Shown here: one piece after another, positions 1 to 11,700 of the stretch
Layout of the letters: each line of letters opens with the position of its first letter
Position numbering within the stretch: the stretch's first letter is position 1
Assembly: GCF_905147365.1 (NCBI RefSeq)
Contig: NC_056428.1
Coordinates: 38,607,001 to 38,671,000 of the forward strand
Length of the DNA: 64,000 nucleotides
Direction: 5' to 3'
DNA from: Aricia agestis
Taxonomy: Eukaryota; Arthropoda; Insecta; Lepidoptera; Lycaenidae
Made by a program: the position numbers and the translations under genes
The notes under the pieces: generated by a model
Told to the model about the DNA's origin: nothing
Databases searched by the model: none
What the model saw: the letters and a program-made list of their open reading frames with translations, nothing else

Positions 1-320
1 CCCCATAGGTACAACTGAAACAACCTATGCGTGTGGGGTATCTATGAATAGGTCTTCAAAAATCATATTGAGGTTTCTAATATCACTTTTTTAAAATCTA
101 GCAAGTAGTTTTTTTTTTATATTTTCGTTTATATACAGAAAAACGATCACTGACCTTATTCCTCGAAATGTTTTTGTAATGAGCAAAATTAAAAAAAAAT
201 GGACAATCCCCATTGTCACTTCTATATTTACACAAAATTGTGTACCGAATACATGCATAAAGTATGCATGCATTTTGTAGACACGTGGACAAATTTTTTG
301 ACACAGTTACTCTTTCTTAG
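1..320. repeat. Repeat X copy and AT-rich flank
   Basis: No gene is visible. Positions about 111-215 are the inverted counterpart of about 27128-27232: the same bases around the ggacaat, aaaacatttcgaggaataag and tatataaacga segments read on the opposite strand. Both copies lie within a few hundred bases of a repeat Y element, so X and Y may be parts of one older composite. The short minus-strand frames here have no coding character. Confidence 0.55.
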
Positions 321-770
321 TTTTTAGGGTTCCGTACCCAAAGGGTAAAAACAGGTGCCTATTACTAAGACTTCGTTTGTCCGTCTGTCCGTCTGTCTGT
401 CTGTCTGTCTGTCTGTCTCCAGGCTGTAACTCAAGAACGGTAATAGCTAGAAAGTTGAAATTTTCACAGATTATGTATCATATGTTGCCGCTATAACAAC
501 AGATACTAAAATCAAAATAAAATTAAAATTTAAGTGGGGCTCCCATACAACAAACGTGATTTTTGGCCTTTTTGCACTATATCAATAATGACAACAGGTA
601 GGTACTTGAATTTTTCGCATAGTCCTTAATTAAAATTAAATAATAATTTTAAAATAAAATAAAAAATTAAGGGGGGCTCCCATACAAAAAATACAAGTGT
701 TGGCCTAATTTTGCTCTATAATGGTACGGAACCCTTCGTGCGCGAGTCCGACTCGCACTTGGCCGATTTT
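321..770 (+). repeat. Repeat Y (gggttccgtaccc family)
   Basis: The segment starts with tttagggttccgtacccaaa and ends with gactcgcacttggccgattt. Both ends contain a ggttccgta / tacggaaccc motif in inverted orientation. A (ctgt)n run lies at about 370-418. Related copies are at 20199-20877, 27600-27855, 33050-33500 and 46257-46670. I recognise this as a very common lepidopteran interspersed repeat, but I cannot assign its superfamily. It has no coding capacity. Confidence 0.75.
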
Positions 771-1611
771 ATTATTATTCGTAGGTATTCTTCGTATTTA
801 CATAGAGTAATGAAAAATATGGTATTTTAAATGATATCTGTCTTGTTTTAACAGGCGTCCAATATACATCCTAAACACACTCGTACATCGTATTACGCTC
901 CTTCCTGCGCATATTAACAAGTGTCAAATACACTGAAACAACGTCAATAAGCGTCATACACACTGAAAACAGTCTCAATAGGCGTCGTACACAGATTATA
1001 CTGACAACAGCAAAAACTTCCACCGAACTAAGGGGCATCATCATCATCAGACAGAGAGCAGCATTCAAGTGTTCTGCATTCGTATTCTACTTTCGAGCGG
1101 TCAGTCACACTGGAGCAATACTGACGTCATGATACAACACAAAGAACGCAAAACTGACCGCTTAACAATTGACCGCGTGACCGTTCTCCGTCTGACTGTA
1201 ATCTTATATCTTTAAACAAGCAACGATTTTCATGAAATTTAGTAGGGGGTTTCGGGGGCGATAAATCGATCTAACTAGGAATAATTTTTAGAAAAATGTC
1301 ACTTTATTCCTATTCATATTCGTATAATAACAATATACTACTTAAATAAGTAACCACCTGTACAAGGTGCTGAGTTTGTATCATGTATAATACTTGGATG
1401 CTAATAAAGTCTTTGATCCTTTGAATCTATTCTCAAATCGCGGAAATCTGTCTGTAGCGGTCATTGACTTCCTGTCAAAAAAACTTGTCATATTTCGTCG
1501 TTTTCTATAATACAAACCAAGATTGACAATGAAGTGACAGATGTTTCTAGTCTAAGGGCGATATCGTATTTTGCATACACGATGTAAACAGAGTATGAAT
1601 TATGTTACTTC
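771..1611. other. Gene-free repeat-rich stretch
   Basis: No gene is seen. About 1198-1280 is an inverted partial match to 3600-3745, sharing tttaaacaagcaa, ttcatgaaattta and a ggggtttc segment. This is a fragment of another dispersed repeat. The rest is unassigned AT-rich DNA. Confidence 0.5.
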
Positions 1612-2101
1612 AAACTCATAAATGTAATCCGCGCGCGATCAGAAAGGGATCAGAGTGACAGTTTAAATGAAGTAGCGTTGGCAAAAAATTATTAAACATT
1701 AATTTATAGGTTTATAAATAATAATAATAAAATACGTAATCGACCGATTCTGTACATTATACATATTACTGTATTTTTGGTCAACCCTGTGGCAGCTTCA
1801 ACTCTTTCAGTTACTATTTTTTATTTTTGAACAAACCCAACATTTTCATGAAAAAGATTTCTTGGTAATATTTTACCAATGACTGTGATTCAGGTATTAT
1901 TTTATTCATTAATTACTGTAATAATATCACATATTAGCTATTATTATCACAAAAAAATTTAAGACAAAACTTAAAAGAAATGTCCGCGAACAAAATCGTC
2001 ATTTTGTTTGTCAACCCTACGGCTGGCCAAATGTCAGCGCGCGTCAATAAAACTGTCATTCCGATCCTAATCTGATCGCGCGCGGATTATAGATGGAGTT
2101 T
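1612..2101. mobile_element. MITE with GC-rich terminal inverted repeats
   Basis: The left arm (1612-1665) and right arm (2048-2101) are imperfect inverted repeats sharing the core gatcgcgcgcggatta or its complement and aaactgtca. The interior is AT-rich and non-coding. The structure is that of a non-autonomous DNA transposon of about 490 bp. The superfamily is unknown, and I could not define a target-site duplication. Confidence 0.65.
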
Positions 2102-2503
2102 ATCATATTACATATACGAAGAGTTACCAAGACGTTTTCCGATGAAAATCAAAATCGAAACTATAATAGTCTGTTTTTTTTACAATAATTCAATTTTATT
2201 CTTAAATTTAACATAATGCAGTACGAGTATTTTTACATAGCTCCTAGACTCTAGAGTTTAGATTATAAAGGTCAGTGACCGCTGGTGCCACCTTAAATTG
2301 TCCCGACTATGTCTCTTACCTGAGAACATGGGCATGGTGAGTTCCGGGTGAAGCTGCGACAGTTGCCGCGACAGGTAAAGTTGCGAGCGACAGTAAGTTG
2401 TGCAGAGCAACACGTCCAAAGTGCCGCGACCTTTCTCCGAACCTGCAACAGATACGACTTATACTATTTGTGTTTCAAATTAAATACTTTAATTAAGGCT
2501 AAT

Positions 2504-2876
2504 AATAATAATAACTCCCACGCCGGTTTCGGTGACGGTGGCCGGTTTCATTGGAACAAGGCCCGTTACGCAGGAGTAATTTTGTAGCGACCAACCGAGT
2601 GTATTCGCAGACCGCAGTACACAAGAGCACCGTCTCTTCCTTTACTCTCATAACCCAGTGGTACGGAAGACCGACACGACTGGCGCGGAGATCAGGCGCA
2701 GGACCGACTTTTCACATGCCCATTCGACGCATGAATCATCGTGCTTGTCAGACAATCAGGTGATTAGCCTGCATTGTCCTAACCGAACTTGGAAATAACA
2801 TGTTTCTAACGCGGGAATCAAACCCTCGACCTCCGAGGCAAGAGCCACGCTCTAAACCACTGGACCACGGAGGATA
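2504..2876 (-). mobile_element. tRNA-derived SINE, minus strand
   Basis: Read on the minus strand, the element begins near 2876 with a tRNA-like head. Its A box is tggtccagtgg and its B box is gggtttgattccc. A non-tRNA body follows, and it ends in an (att)n tail at about 2504-2516. The head resembles a tRNA but continues without a break into the body, so this is a SINE and not a tRNA gene. A diverged body fragment may lie near 24940-24990. Confidence 0.75.
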
Positions 2877-2879
2877 ATA

Positions 2880-5394
2880 GATAAGTTTGTCATAATCTCT
2901 CTCACACTTAACGAAATGTTTGCAGCCATTTCGTTATGTATGAGACTGACGGGCTGTATAAAAATTCAAAAGGTGAAATTGTGGAAAATCCTAGGCATCC
3001 TATATTAAAGTCACTATAGTATAGTGTATACATTATACAAACTATAAAACTAAGCACTACATCGGGATGGTTTTAAATGGAGGTCTGTTGCTGACTTGTG
3101 AAAAAATAAAGACTCTTCTTCGCCATGGATAAACAAGTACATATTTAAAATATTATTTATTTTATTTATTTATTTCTTTCTTTTAATCTTATAGTATACA
3201 TAACAGTTATACACTTCCTGCAAAACTGCTTACGCAGTTTGACTGCAAGTTACGGTCTCTTTAAATGTTCAAACATCTTAATATATATTATTATAATGTG
3301 TTTCTGCTACATAATATAATATGAATTAAGTGCTTATACAAAACTATAGCGTCCCCAACAAAAACTCCCTCAACATTCTTTTAAATTTACACAAATTAGA
3401 TGGCAAGCGTTTTTTTAATGTTTTGTCTCCGAAATAATTATTTACTATGGGGATCTCATATTTACTACTAGATATCGCTCTGGTACCACTTTTATGCTAT
3501 AATAATGATAAGTTACACTCTCGATTGCAATGGTTATGCACTGCTATTAGAATAAAACTAGCTATTTGACCGAGCTTTGCTCGGTATTCGATAAAACACC
3601 TGAATGATTCCTATCCTAGCTAGATCAATATCGCCCCTGAAACCCCCTATATAGGTACTAAATTTCATGAAAATCGTTGGAGCCGATTCCGAGATTCCAA
3701 ATATATATATATATATATACAAGAATTGCTTGTTTAAAGATATAAGATAAGATAAACTATAACTTGACTAGTCAAAATATATTAACGCAAACAAAAGGGT
3801 CAAAAGTCATATGTCGGCTCACGAGTTGATTTCAATTCAATCACAAAGCTGTATCATGATTCATGAGTTGCTAGTTTAGTTTGTGTATGCTTTGGCCTTT
3901 GAGCTTGCATAACTATTCTATATCGTAGTAAAGGTCGTTGAACCTCAACAATCATCATCAGGTATCCCTGCCCTCTTCTACAATCATAATTTAGTTGAAT
4001 GCAGAATAAAAACATTTTTTTTTTACATTCCTTTATTATTACAGACGCACTTGTACATTTCAATCATAAAAAATGAGATTACAATATAATCGCAATCGTC
4101 TGTTCCAACACTTTAATACAAAGATTTCAAGAAAATCATGAAATTGCTGATACAAAAAAAATCTTTGTCAAAATATATTGTAGAAAGAAACTAAGTACCA
4201 TATAAATACAATTGGAGTGTCTGTTTGTAATATTGAAAGAACCGTTTTTTTCTACATGCATATGAATGTATATACGCTACATACACCAAAACAACATTTT
4301 TTACAATTTTTGTCTGTATGTCTGTCTGTCTGTTTGTTCCGGCTAATCTCTGAAACGGCTGGTACTATTTGTCGGGACTTTTTTTGGTAGATAGCTGATG
4401 TAGTAAGCTGTAACTTAGGCTACTTTTTAACCGACTTCCAAAAAGGAGGAGGTTATATTTTACTTTTTTCATATTTGTTAGCGGACTATCCATCTTTGTT
4501 ATTATACTATGTTGACGCGGACGAAGTCGCGTGCAACAGCTAGTGTTCAATATAAAAAAACTGAAGTTAAAATATTATAAAACATTTTAACGACGAAGGA
4601 TTTAATTTAATGGAACCAGCATATGAACGCATTAATTTACAGTGAAACGAAGTGGATGATGTTAATATAATTTGGGATTAAACTTTCCAAAGATTTAAAA
4701 GCACGCTCATGTAAACACGCCCTTATAAGGTTCAACTAGTTTTTGAATTGATTTAAAAACGAGTTGGGATTTATATTATAGGTAAACTGTAATAATAATC
4801 CTTCAAAATACGGGATTTTGTTTAATTAATAGAAAGTGAATCATTAGGTTACTGTCTTAAAAAATCTTTTTAGTTCTTACATATAGAGGTAGAAAGATTT
4901 TTTACCTCTATATTATGGAAAAAAGTATTATAAAATTTTTATCGACAAAAAATTAACAATACATATTTTAAAATCAACAATAAACCCTCTTTCTGTAGTA
5001 TTCTTAAAACTCAATACTATTTGACGTAAGAAATTTTTTATAAAATACCGTCGCTTTAAAAAAATATCTTGTGCTCGTAGAGGTGCTACGCGACTACGGC
5101 GTAGACTCTTAATACAAGCTACGGCGTAGACTGCTACGAGCTGCGGCCTACGGTCTACGACAGATTGACAATCAATCATCGTTTCCCTTTGTTAATGATA
5201 TTGTTCTGGAAATAATAAAATTATAATATTATTAATATTTAAATACTTCAAACGGGATACTATTGTACATTTATATACAATTGTTTTATCGATATCGGCT
5301 GCAAGTTAGTAATGCAGGTTTTGTGAGATAAAATAACATATAAAATACGTGGTTTTTCCCTCTTGAGCCTGAGAAGTTATTGAGTAATCGTAGT
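2880..5394. other. Gene-free stretch with repeat fragments
   Basis: No gene is supported. Visible pieces are a retroelement-like 3' fragment at about 3550-3745 (aaaatcgttggagccgattc followed by an (at)n run), a taaccgacttccaaaaagga fragment at about 4428-4455, and a Helitron-type 3' end at about 4508-4545 (acgaagtcgcgtgcaacagctagt). Around 5070-5165 there is a cluster of imperfect ctacggcgtaga repeats. The rest is unassigned. Confidence 0.5.
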
Positions 5395-5451
5395 CACCGG
5401 AGGGCAAAGTTTTTGTACAAAAAAATTGTACAAAAACTTTGCCCTCCGGTG
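5395..5451. repeat. Perfect 24-bp inverted repeat, 9-nt loop
   Basis: The arms 5395-5418 and 5428-5451 are exact reverse complements (caccggagggcaaag... on the left) around the loop aaaaaaatt. This looks like a young or minimal fold-back element. No promoter or gene adjoins it. Confidence 0.9.
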
Positions 5452-5772
5452 TAAAACAACCCCATTGTACTTACGTACAAAATGGTCGTGCTTTATCTTT
5501 TTCAAGCGGGCTCTACAAAATTTTAATAATAATATAATTATTATAACCGAACAAAGTATTTAATTAATGGATGCTCATAGCAGTTTTAGCATTCCATAGC
5601 ATAGATCAATTAACGCAAATACCACAGCACTAACGAATATTTAAGGATTAACTTTGAGCTTTTGAAGCTATATGAAATAATTACATCATAACATTTTTGT
5701 AATCGTGCTCAATACAATATAACATTTTTGTAATAAATTAAAATTAACTCCGAAATAATTGATACAGTAGCG

Positions 5773-6263
5773 CAGTGTTTTTCAACCTGTGGGTCGCGAC
5801 CCCCTGGGGGGTTTATAGGGGCGTCGCCAGGTCGAGAGAACTATGTCAGTATAAAAACAAAAAACATTAAAAGGTTTGCTAAGTACACACATACGGTTTT
5901 GCTCGATCGAGCAATCACGTAGAGTAAAAACTACGGCTTTCGTCCACACATTCAAACATTGCTCGATAGTTTTACCCCAAATCGAAGGAATCGAAGGCTC
6001 GAAGGCTTGCATCAAGCCGGCTCGATGCAAGCCTTCGAGCTGTGAGTTTTGCGGTCCACACTGTGGTTTTTGCTCTATTTGGAGTAAAACTATCGAGTAA
6101 AACCGTATGTCAGTACTTAGCATAACATGAAGTAGGAGAATGTTAACAAGATGGTATATTTTTTACACAAAGGTATAAACTTTATAAAAAAGCATTACTT
6201 TTAATTTCGGTATTTTTTCATACCAAGGGGGTCGCACCATAAAAAAGGTTGAAAACTTGCACT
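5773..6263. mobile_element. hAT-type non-autonomous element
   Basis: The left end is cagtgtttttcaacctgtgg followed by gtcgcgacccc. The right end is a decayed version, gggggtcgcacc then aaaaggttgaaaac and cact. These termini are characteristic of hAT MITEs, which start CAGTG and carry a gtcgcgaccccc subterminus. The flanks share agcg, consistent with a decayed target duplication. A second MITE is nested inside at 5878-6122. Confidence 0.75.
5878..6122. mobile_element. MITE nested inside the hAT element
   Basis: The terminal inverted repeats are gctaagtacacacatacggt on the left and the complement of accgtatgtcagtacttagc on the right. The centre is itself palindromic: cgaaggcttgcatc at about 6001 against gatgcaagccttcg at about 6021. 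The short frames on both strands here are products of this palindrome and not genes. Confidence 0.8.
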
Positions 6264-6292
6264 AGCGCACCCTACTATCACTTAATTACGGC

Positions 6293-6488
6293 GCTGGGCT
6301 GAGGGCTTATCCAACATGTTTTATCTCTTCTTTATAGAGTGGCCGATCAAAAATGTATGAAACTAAAATAAGTGTACGATTATATGAACTCATGTCTCAA
6401 CATTAGATTCATGTCATGTCAATCCTATACATCATCGGAGATTCCGTAAATAAGAGATAAAGAAAACGTGTTGGTTAAGCCCCCAGCA
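6293..6488. mobile_element. MITE with about 30-bp terminal inverted repeats
   Basis: gctgggctgagggcttatcc near 6293 pairs with the complement of ggttaagcccccagc near 6488, and the pairing extends inward through acatgttttatctc. The interior is non-coding. Confidence 0.65.
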
Positions 6489-6722
6489 TTGTGTCAGTGT
6501 AAGTGAGTTGCAAACAGTTTTACAATCCAGCATCCAGTGGCACCTGGAACTGTATCAATGTAAATAGACACTCAATTAATAAATGTACAGCTTAATTTTT
6601 CGAAAGCTTAAGGGATTTAATAAATACAATTTATAAAAACATTTTCCATCAAAAGCATATCGAGTAACATACGTACATTCCTATAGCATTCCGCTATAGA
6701 CTGGGAATGCTTTGAGCTAAGG

Positions 6723-7097
6723 CAGGGTTTGTCAAAGTTTTAGCTTCGAGAACCCCTGTTAACTTTTCCAGTTTAGAGCTAACTTGACTAAGTAAGTATC
6801 AAGACAACCTTAATAATATAAATACATCCCTCGCTGTGGGTACCTTTGAGGTCATAATATTATCGAAGGGCTTTTCATGGTTGGTTACCGCTGTGGATCC
6901 CGGCTTAGGGTAGTAGCAGTGGTGGGAATATGTGGTGAGCGAATGCCGGTCTATCCATAATAATATTAACTAAACTTGGTGGCCCTCAAGTACCTTCACT
7001 TGAATCTTATCGTGAACCCCCCACCGACGAAAGGTTAACCCCTACCGACGAAAGGTGAACCCCCAGAGGTTCGCGTATCCCACTTTGAGAAACCCTG
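6723..7097. mobile_element. hAT-like MITE
   Basis: The left terminus cagggtttgtcaaagtttt and right terminus cactttgagaaaccctg are inverted repeats of hAT character. The flanks gagctaagg and agcctaag resemble a decayed 8-bp target duplication. The inner part repeats cgacgaaaggt at about 7024 and 7046. No frame is present. Confidence 0.65.
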
Positions 7098-7905
7098 AGC
7101 CTAAGCATTAGCTTTCCTTGAAACGTATTTCTAATAATCTTTTCCTTATTTGTCTAATGAAACTCGATGTTATTGATACAATATTGAAAAACACTTTTAA
7201 GACCAATAAATAGATATACAATTTTTTATTTATTTTATTTCTTATTACCAAGATAAATAAAATATATTCAAAAAATTCTGAAATAAATATTGTATTGTAA
7301 AAAAGTTATTAATTTTTACAATAAGCGTGTAATAGGAGACAGTATAATTTAACAAAATCTTTATTTTTTGGATATTGACGGACGGACACAAAGAGTCACA
7401 AAGAAAATTATACAAACAATATCAATGTTTATCAATATAACCTCTATCATTCAAGTACAGATAAGGCTCGCTGAAAAATTAACTTTTATACTCGGTATGA
7501 CTAGTCACTTCCAATTAGTATTAGGTTGAAGTGCTTTGTAAACAATGTTATTGTAAATTATGTGCTGCTTTTATGTCACTTTTAAGCTTTAGGAATGTTT
7601 TCTAAGGATCAATAATTACCAAATTAATAAAATTGACAAAACATTACATAAACAATGATATAATGTCATAACGATTCTCTCAAAGAGTGGTTTTAAAAAA
7701 TCACAAAATCGAGAACGGGGTACACTATAGGCTGTTAATAATAATTATCAATACTCGTAGCAATTAAACGTTTAGCTCGTGATAAAGGTTCGAGTGCATC
7801 GTAGACAGTAGGGTCCGGAGTGTAGGGCTCGGTGGTATAAGTAGGCTCGCGGCGGCGGCGGCCGGCAGTCAGCATCGGCGCGGCGCGGCGCCCACACGCC
7901 GCGCC
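7098..7905 (+). other. Upstream region of the receptor gene
   Basis: The region is AT-rich to about 7780, then becomes sharply GC-rich (about 7785-7905, with cggcggcggcggccgg and gcgcggcgcggcgccc). This is consistent with a 5' untranslated leader or promoter-proximal segment immediately ahead of the receptor start codon. I could not place a transcription start or TATA box with confidence. Upstream untranslated exons are possible. Confidence 0.4.
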
Positions 7906-8763
7906 ATGGAACTCCACGCGCGACTCGACGACAACACCACGCTCGAACCGACCAACGCGACAAATTTAACAGAGTTCGATGTCTGGGCCATGCAGACCGT
8001 CCGCACCGTACATCTCTACTACTCCCCTTTACTGATCACCCTCGGCTCCATCGGCAACTTCGTGTCCATGTTCGTCTTCTACGTGAGCAAGTTGAGGCTA
8101 CAGTCAACTAGCCAATATCTCACGGCTCTCGCGTTATCGGACACGCTGTTCCTGCTGCAGCTCCTCCCGCCTTGGCTCGGAGACATTTCCCTCACGGGGA
8201 TATTCCACCGGCGCGGCTTCTGTCAGATCATCACGTATATAACGTACGTGACCTGTTGCATGAGTGCGTGGCTGGTCGTCGCGTTTACGGTGGAGCGATT
8301 CGTTGCGGTGTTGTATCCGCTGCGTCGAAACGCGGTGTGCACTGTCGCGCGGGCTCGGTATATCATATTCGGTATAGCGGTGAGCGCGTTGTTAGCGAAC
8401 TTGCCGGTGCTGCGTTTCGCGAACTTGACGAACGGCACGTGCGATATAGACAGAGACTACATGGAGGACGCGTTTCGTTTTAATATCGTGGACACTGTGG
8501 TATCGTTTACGCTGCCCCTGCTGATCATCATCGTGCTGAACCTGTCGATCATGGCCGGAGTTTGCCGGTTGGAGCGGGCTCGGCAGCAGCTGCTGCGGAC
8601 GTCTCGGCCGACGCCGCCGCTGCGGGCTCGGCCGGCGCGGCTGGTGGGCTGCCCGCGCTCGCAGCACAAGGTCACGCGGATGCTGCTCATCGTCTCCACC
8701 GTCTTCGTCGTCTTCAATCTCCCCGCCTACACCATGAGAATGCTGGGGTACGCTTACGATATT
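7906..8763 (+). CDS. Receptor exon 1 (TM1-TM6)
   Basis: This exon encodes residues 1-286: the glycosylated N terminus, TM1 to TM6 and an arginine-rich third intracellular loop at about 219-245. It is GC-rich compared with the flanks, as expected for coding DNA. It ends ...gatatt before the donor gtaagt at 8764, in phase 0. The frame stays open 20 more codons into the intron (to 8826), but the gtaagt donor and the missing TM7 argue that this extension is not used. Confidence 0.9.
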
Positions 8764-11700
8764 GTAAGTATGCTTCTCCTTTTTTTTCTTATCTCTCATC
8801 TAAATTGCGAATGTTATTCTTACTAAATACTGTGACAACTCTCAGCTATGCGAGTGAATTTTTTACATGTCGTATTTTTGGTATAAAGCTCCGCTTAATA
8901 AGCGATTGTATAACATTATAAATACTAGGAACATAACTTCATTGCGCCTTGTATGGCACAATATAACATTCTTAACGTTCTTAACGTTCTTCTCAAATAT
9001 GATGTTGAGAATAAAGATGCACATTCCTCCTTAGCTCTAATATTTGCTTTGCATAATTTAATATTTTATGTGGAAATTACGTATTTACGTTGCAGAATAA
9101 TTATTAGTATGCGAGCACTGCTGTCTTTTCTAATTTTAACCGACTTCGAAAAAAGGAGGAGGATCTAATGATTCTGTAATCATTCAGTATATATATATTT
9201 TTTTCTCAGTCTTATTATTCTAAAAGTTAAGATTACCTTAGCAACTAATGTAGCAATATTTAAATAAAATGTAAAATTCACAAGTACTCACCAAATAAAT
9301 AATTAAAAAATTTGAAAATAATAACCAGTATTTTCAAATCGTATGTTTTTACAGCTTTATTGCGAAGTTCATATTACAGGATAATTAAATGGCTTGTTTA
9401 ATTTAATTAACATAAACCAGACATTACCAAGTCTGAATTAAAAGCGAATGTAGCTTGTTAAAATCATTGTACTGTAAACTACCAATTATTTAACTCGTAA
9501 ATCAGTAAACAATATCATGTACTAAACTGGCTCCGTACTATTTATTGATATCAAGCAAAAATAGGCAAGAAATTGCGATTTTTGTATGAAGACACCTTAA
9601 ATATTTAATACAGTATTTTTGAACATTCAAAAAGAAATTTGTGTTTAAAAAATGAGTTTTAGTAGTTACTCAAACTCATTTTACTAAAATGTTTTAATGT
9701 GGCATAGTTGTATAGGTATTAAAACATTTTAGTAAAAGTTAGTCAAGTTAATTTGAAAGCAACCTGCAAGCTTTTAAATTTTAGACATATTCACACAAGA
9801 TTCAAAACTGTGAAGTCCAAAAGTTATAAAATCCTATGCAAGAACGTAAAACGTCTTCGTACTTCATAAAAATTTCAAAGCATCACGTCTCGAATGTCTG
9901 AAACGACAGAACCGCGATTCAGACAAACCTGAAACCACTAACCTGTGAAGTTTAAATATCTTATACTCGATCAGTCAATTGCGTACAGCGTTGATATAAA
10001 ATTGATGAGCGACAAAGGATTATTGTTATTGGAACACCGAGAGTCTAGTCTAAGAAATACACTGTTACATAGATCTCTGTGGCTCAGTGAATGAGCGCGT
10101 TGGTAGCTCAAGCCGGTAAGCCGGTCGCGGGTTCTAATCGCGCCGACGGAACAAAATGTTGTCGAAGTTCCTGAGTCATGGATGTGTATTAAACATGTGT
10201 ATCTATATATATGTATGTATAAAAGTATTAAATATAATATTTCCGTTATCTGCTACCAGTAACACAAGTCCTTCAGTTATTCAGCACGGGTCTGGCCCCG
10301 ATAAGACGTGGTGTGAAGCGTCCATAGATATTTATATTATTAACTAGCGAACCCGCCCCGGCTGCGCATCGGGTGTAAAATATATAGCCAATGAAAAAAA
10401 ATATTAAAATCGATTCAGCAGTTTTGACTTGTATTCATTATTACTACCCGTGGCCCGTATTGGTCGGTACCGCCGCAAAAGCTACTTCCCGCAATTTTTA
10501 AATCTGTAATACCTTCGAAAATATTCATTTAAATCATATGCTGTAAAGCGCCATATAGATCTACATTATATCAATGTATTTAAGTTATTTTTAAAAATTG
10601 CTTCGAAAATTAGCCATATTATTTGTCGTAAATAGAAAATGACAAAAAAATGTTATTGTGGGATATCCTTAAGTGATGGACGTACCATCGCGGAGTTTTC
10701 TGTAGACCTTTTCAATGTGTACAATACTTAGTACATTATTTTGATAAATCTCATAGGGTTCAGCCTGCGTTTACAATGTAAGCGGAAAAAAAGTAATTAT
10801 TTACGACATCACATTAGAAACCCCAACAATAACAGTATTTCTCCACTATTTAATGAATGTTATTATACCTATAACCTTCTTCTTGAATCATTCTATCTAT
10901 TACAGAAAACCGCATCAAAATCCGTTGCGTAGTTTTAAAGATTAAAAGGAATGGAGGGACATGAGGGGAAAAAGCGACTTTGTTATTTTCTGGATATAAG
11001 ATATTCATTTTAAGCAATTCTGTTACGGTTAAGGCAATTGATGCGTCAAGCTTTTCATTGTGTTTTACTTTTCACACGTATTATAGTATACTCGGAAACT
11101 GGGAAACCAGCCGTGAAATCTATACTTACTTAATATTACTAGAGATCGCCCAATGGTCGAAATTCGACCTTAGTTTCAAGTTTCAACGTCATTAGGACTA
11201 CTACCTATATTTTGTAAAAAAATATTGACTTTATCATATTTTTTTAACTCTTGTCTCTGGGACTCAGCTGATCTCAAACTGGCCGTGTAAGTATCCATAC
11301 TAATATTATAAATGCGAAAGTGTGTCTGTCTGTTACCTCTTCACGCCTAAACGGCTGAACCGATTGGGCTGAAATTTGGTACAGAGATACTTGGAATCCC
11401 GGGAAAGGACATTGGATACTTTTTAACCTGGAAAAATGTACGGTTCCCACGCGATAAACTAATTTTGGCGCAACGGAGTTGCGGGCGTCATCTAGTTGTC
11501 TAATAGTATCAAAGATACAATTTAAAAAAACTAAAATCCATTTTCAATTTGTCACCTTGTTGTCAACAGACTTCAACCATAAATAAAAGAGTATAATTCG
11601 TATGTATAGGCTTATCACTCAAAAATCTGTCATTTTTCCTAGTGTGTGTGTTGTAGTGTGTGTAACGTTTTATTTGTTAAAAAAATGTATGACAAAAGCA

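Noticed and set aside
2810..2876. Minus-strand tRNA-like sequence
   Set aside because: Same reason: tRNA-like head of a SINE with a non-tRNA body and (att)n tail.
5782..6123. 113-residue minus-strand and 74-residue plus-strand frames
   Set aside because: They lie in the nested MITE palindrome.
8392..8799. 135-residue minus-strand frame
   Set aside because: It is the antisense shadow of receptor exon 1 and arginine/histidine-rich because of the GC-rich coding strand.
8764..8826. Extension of receptor exon 1 to the stop at 8826
   Set aside because: It would lack TM7. A strong gtaagt donor and a matching phase-0 exon 2 explain the gene better.
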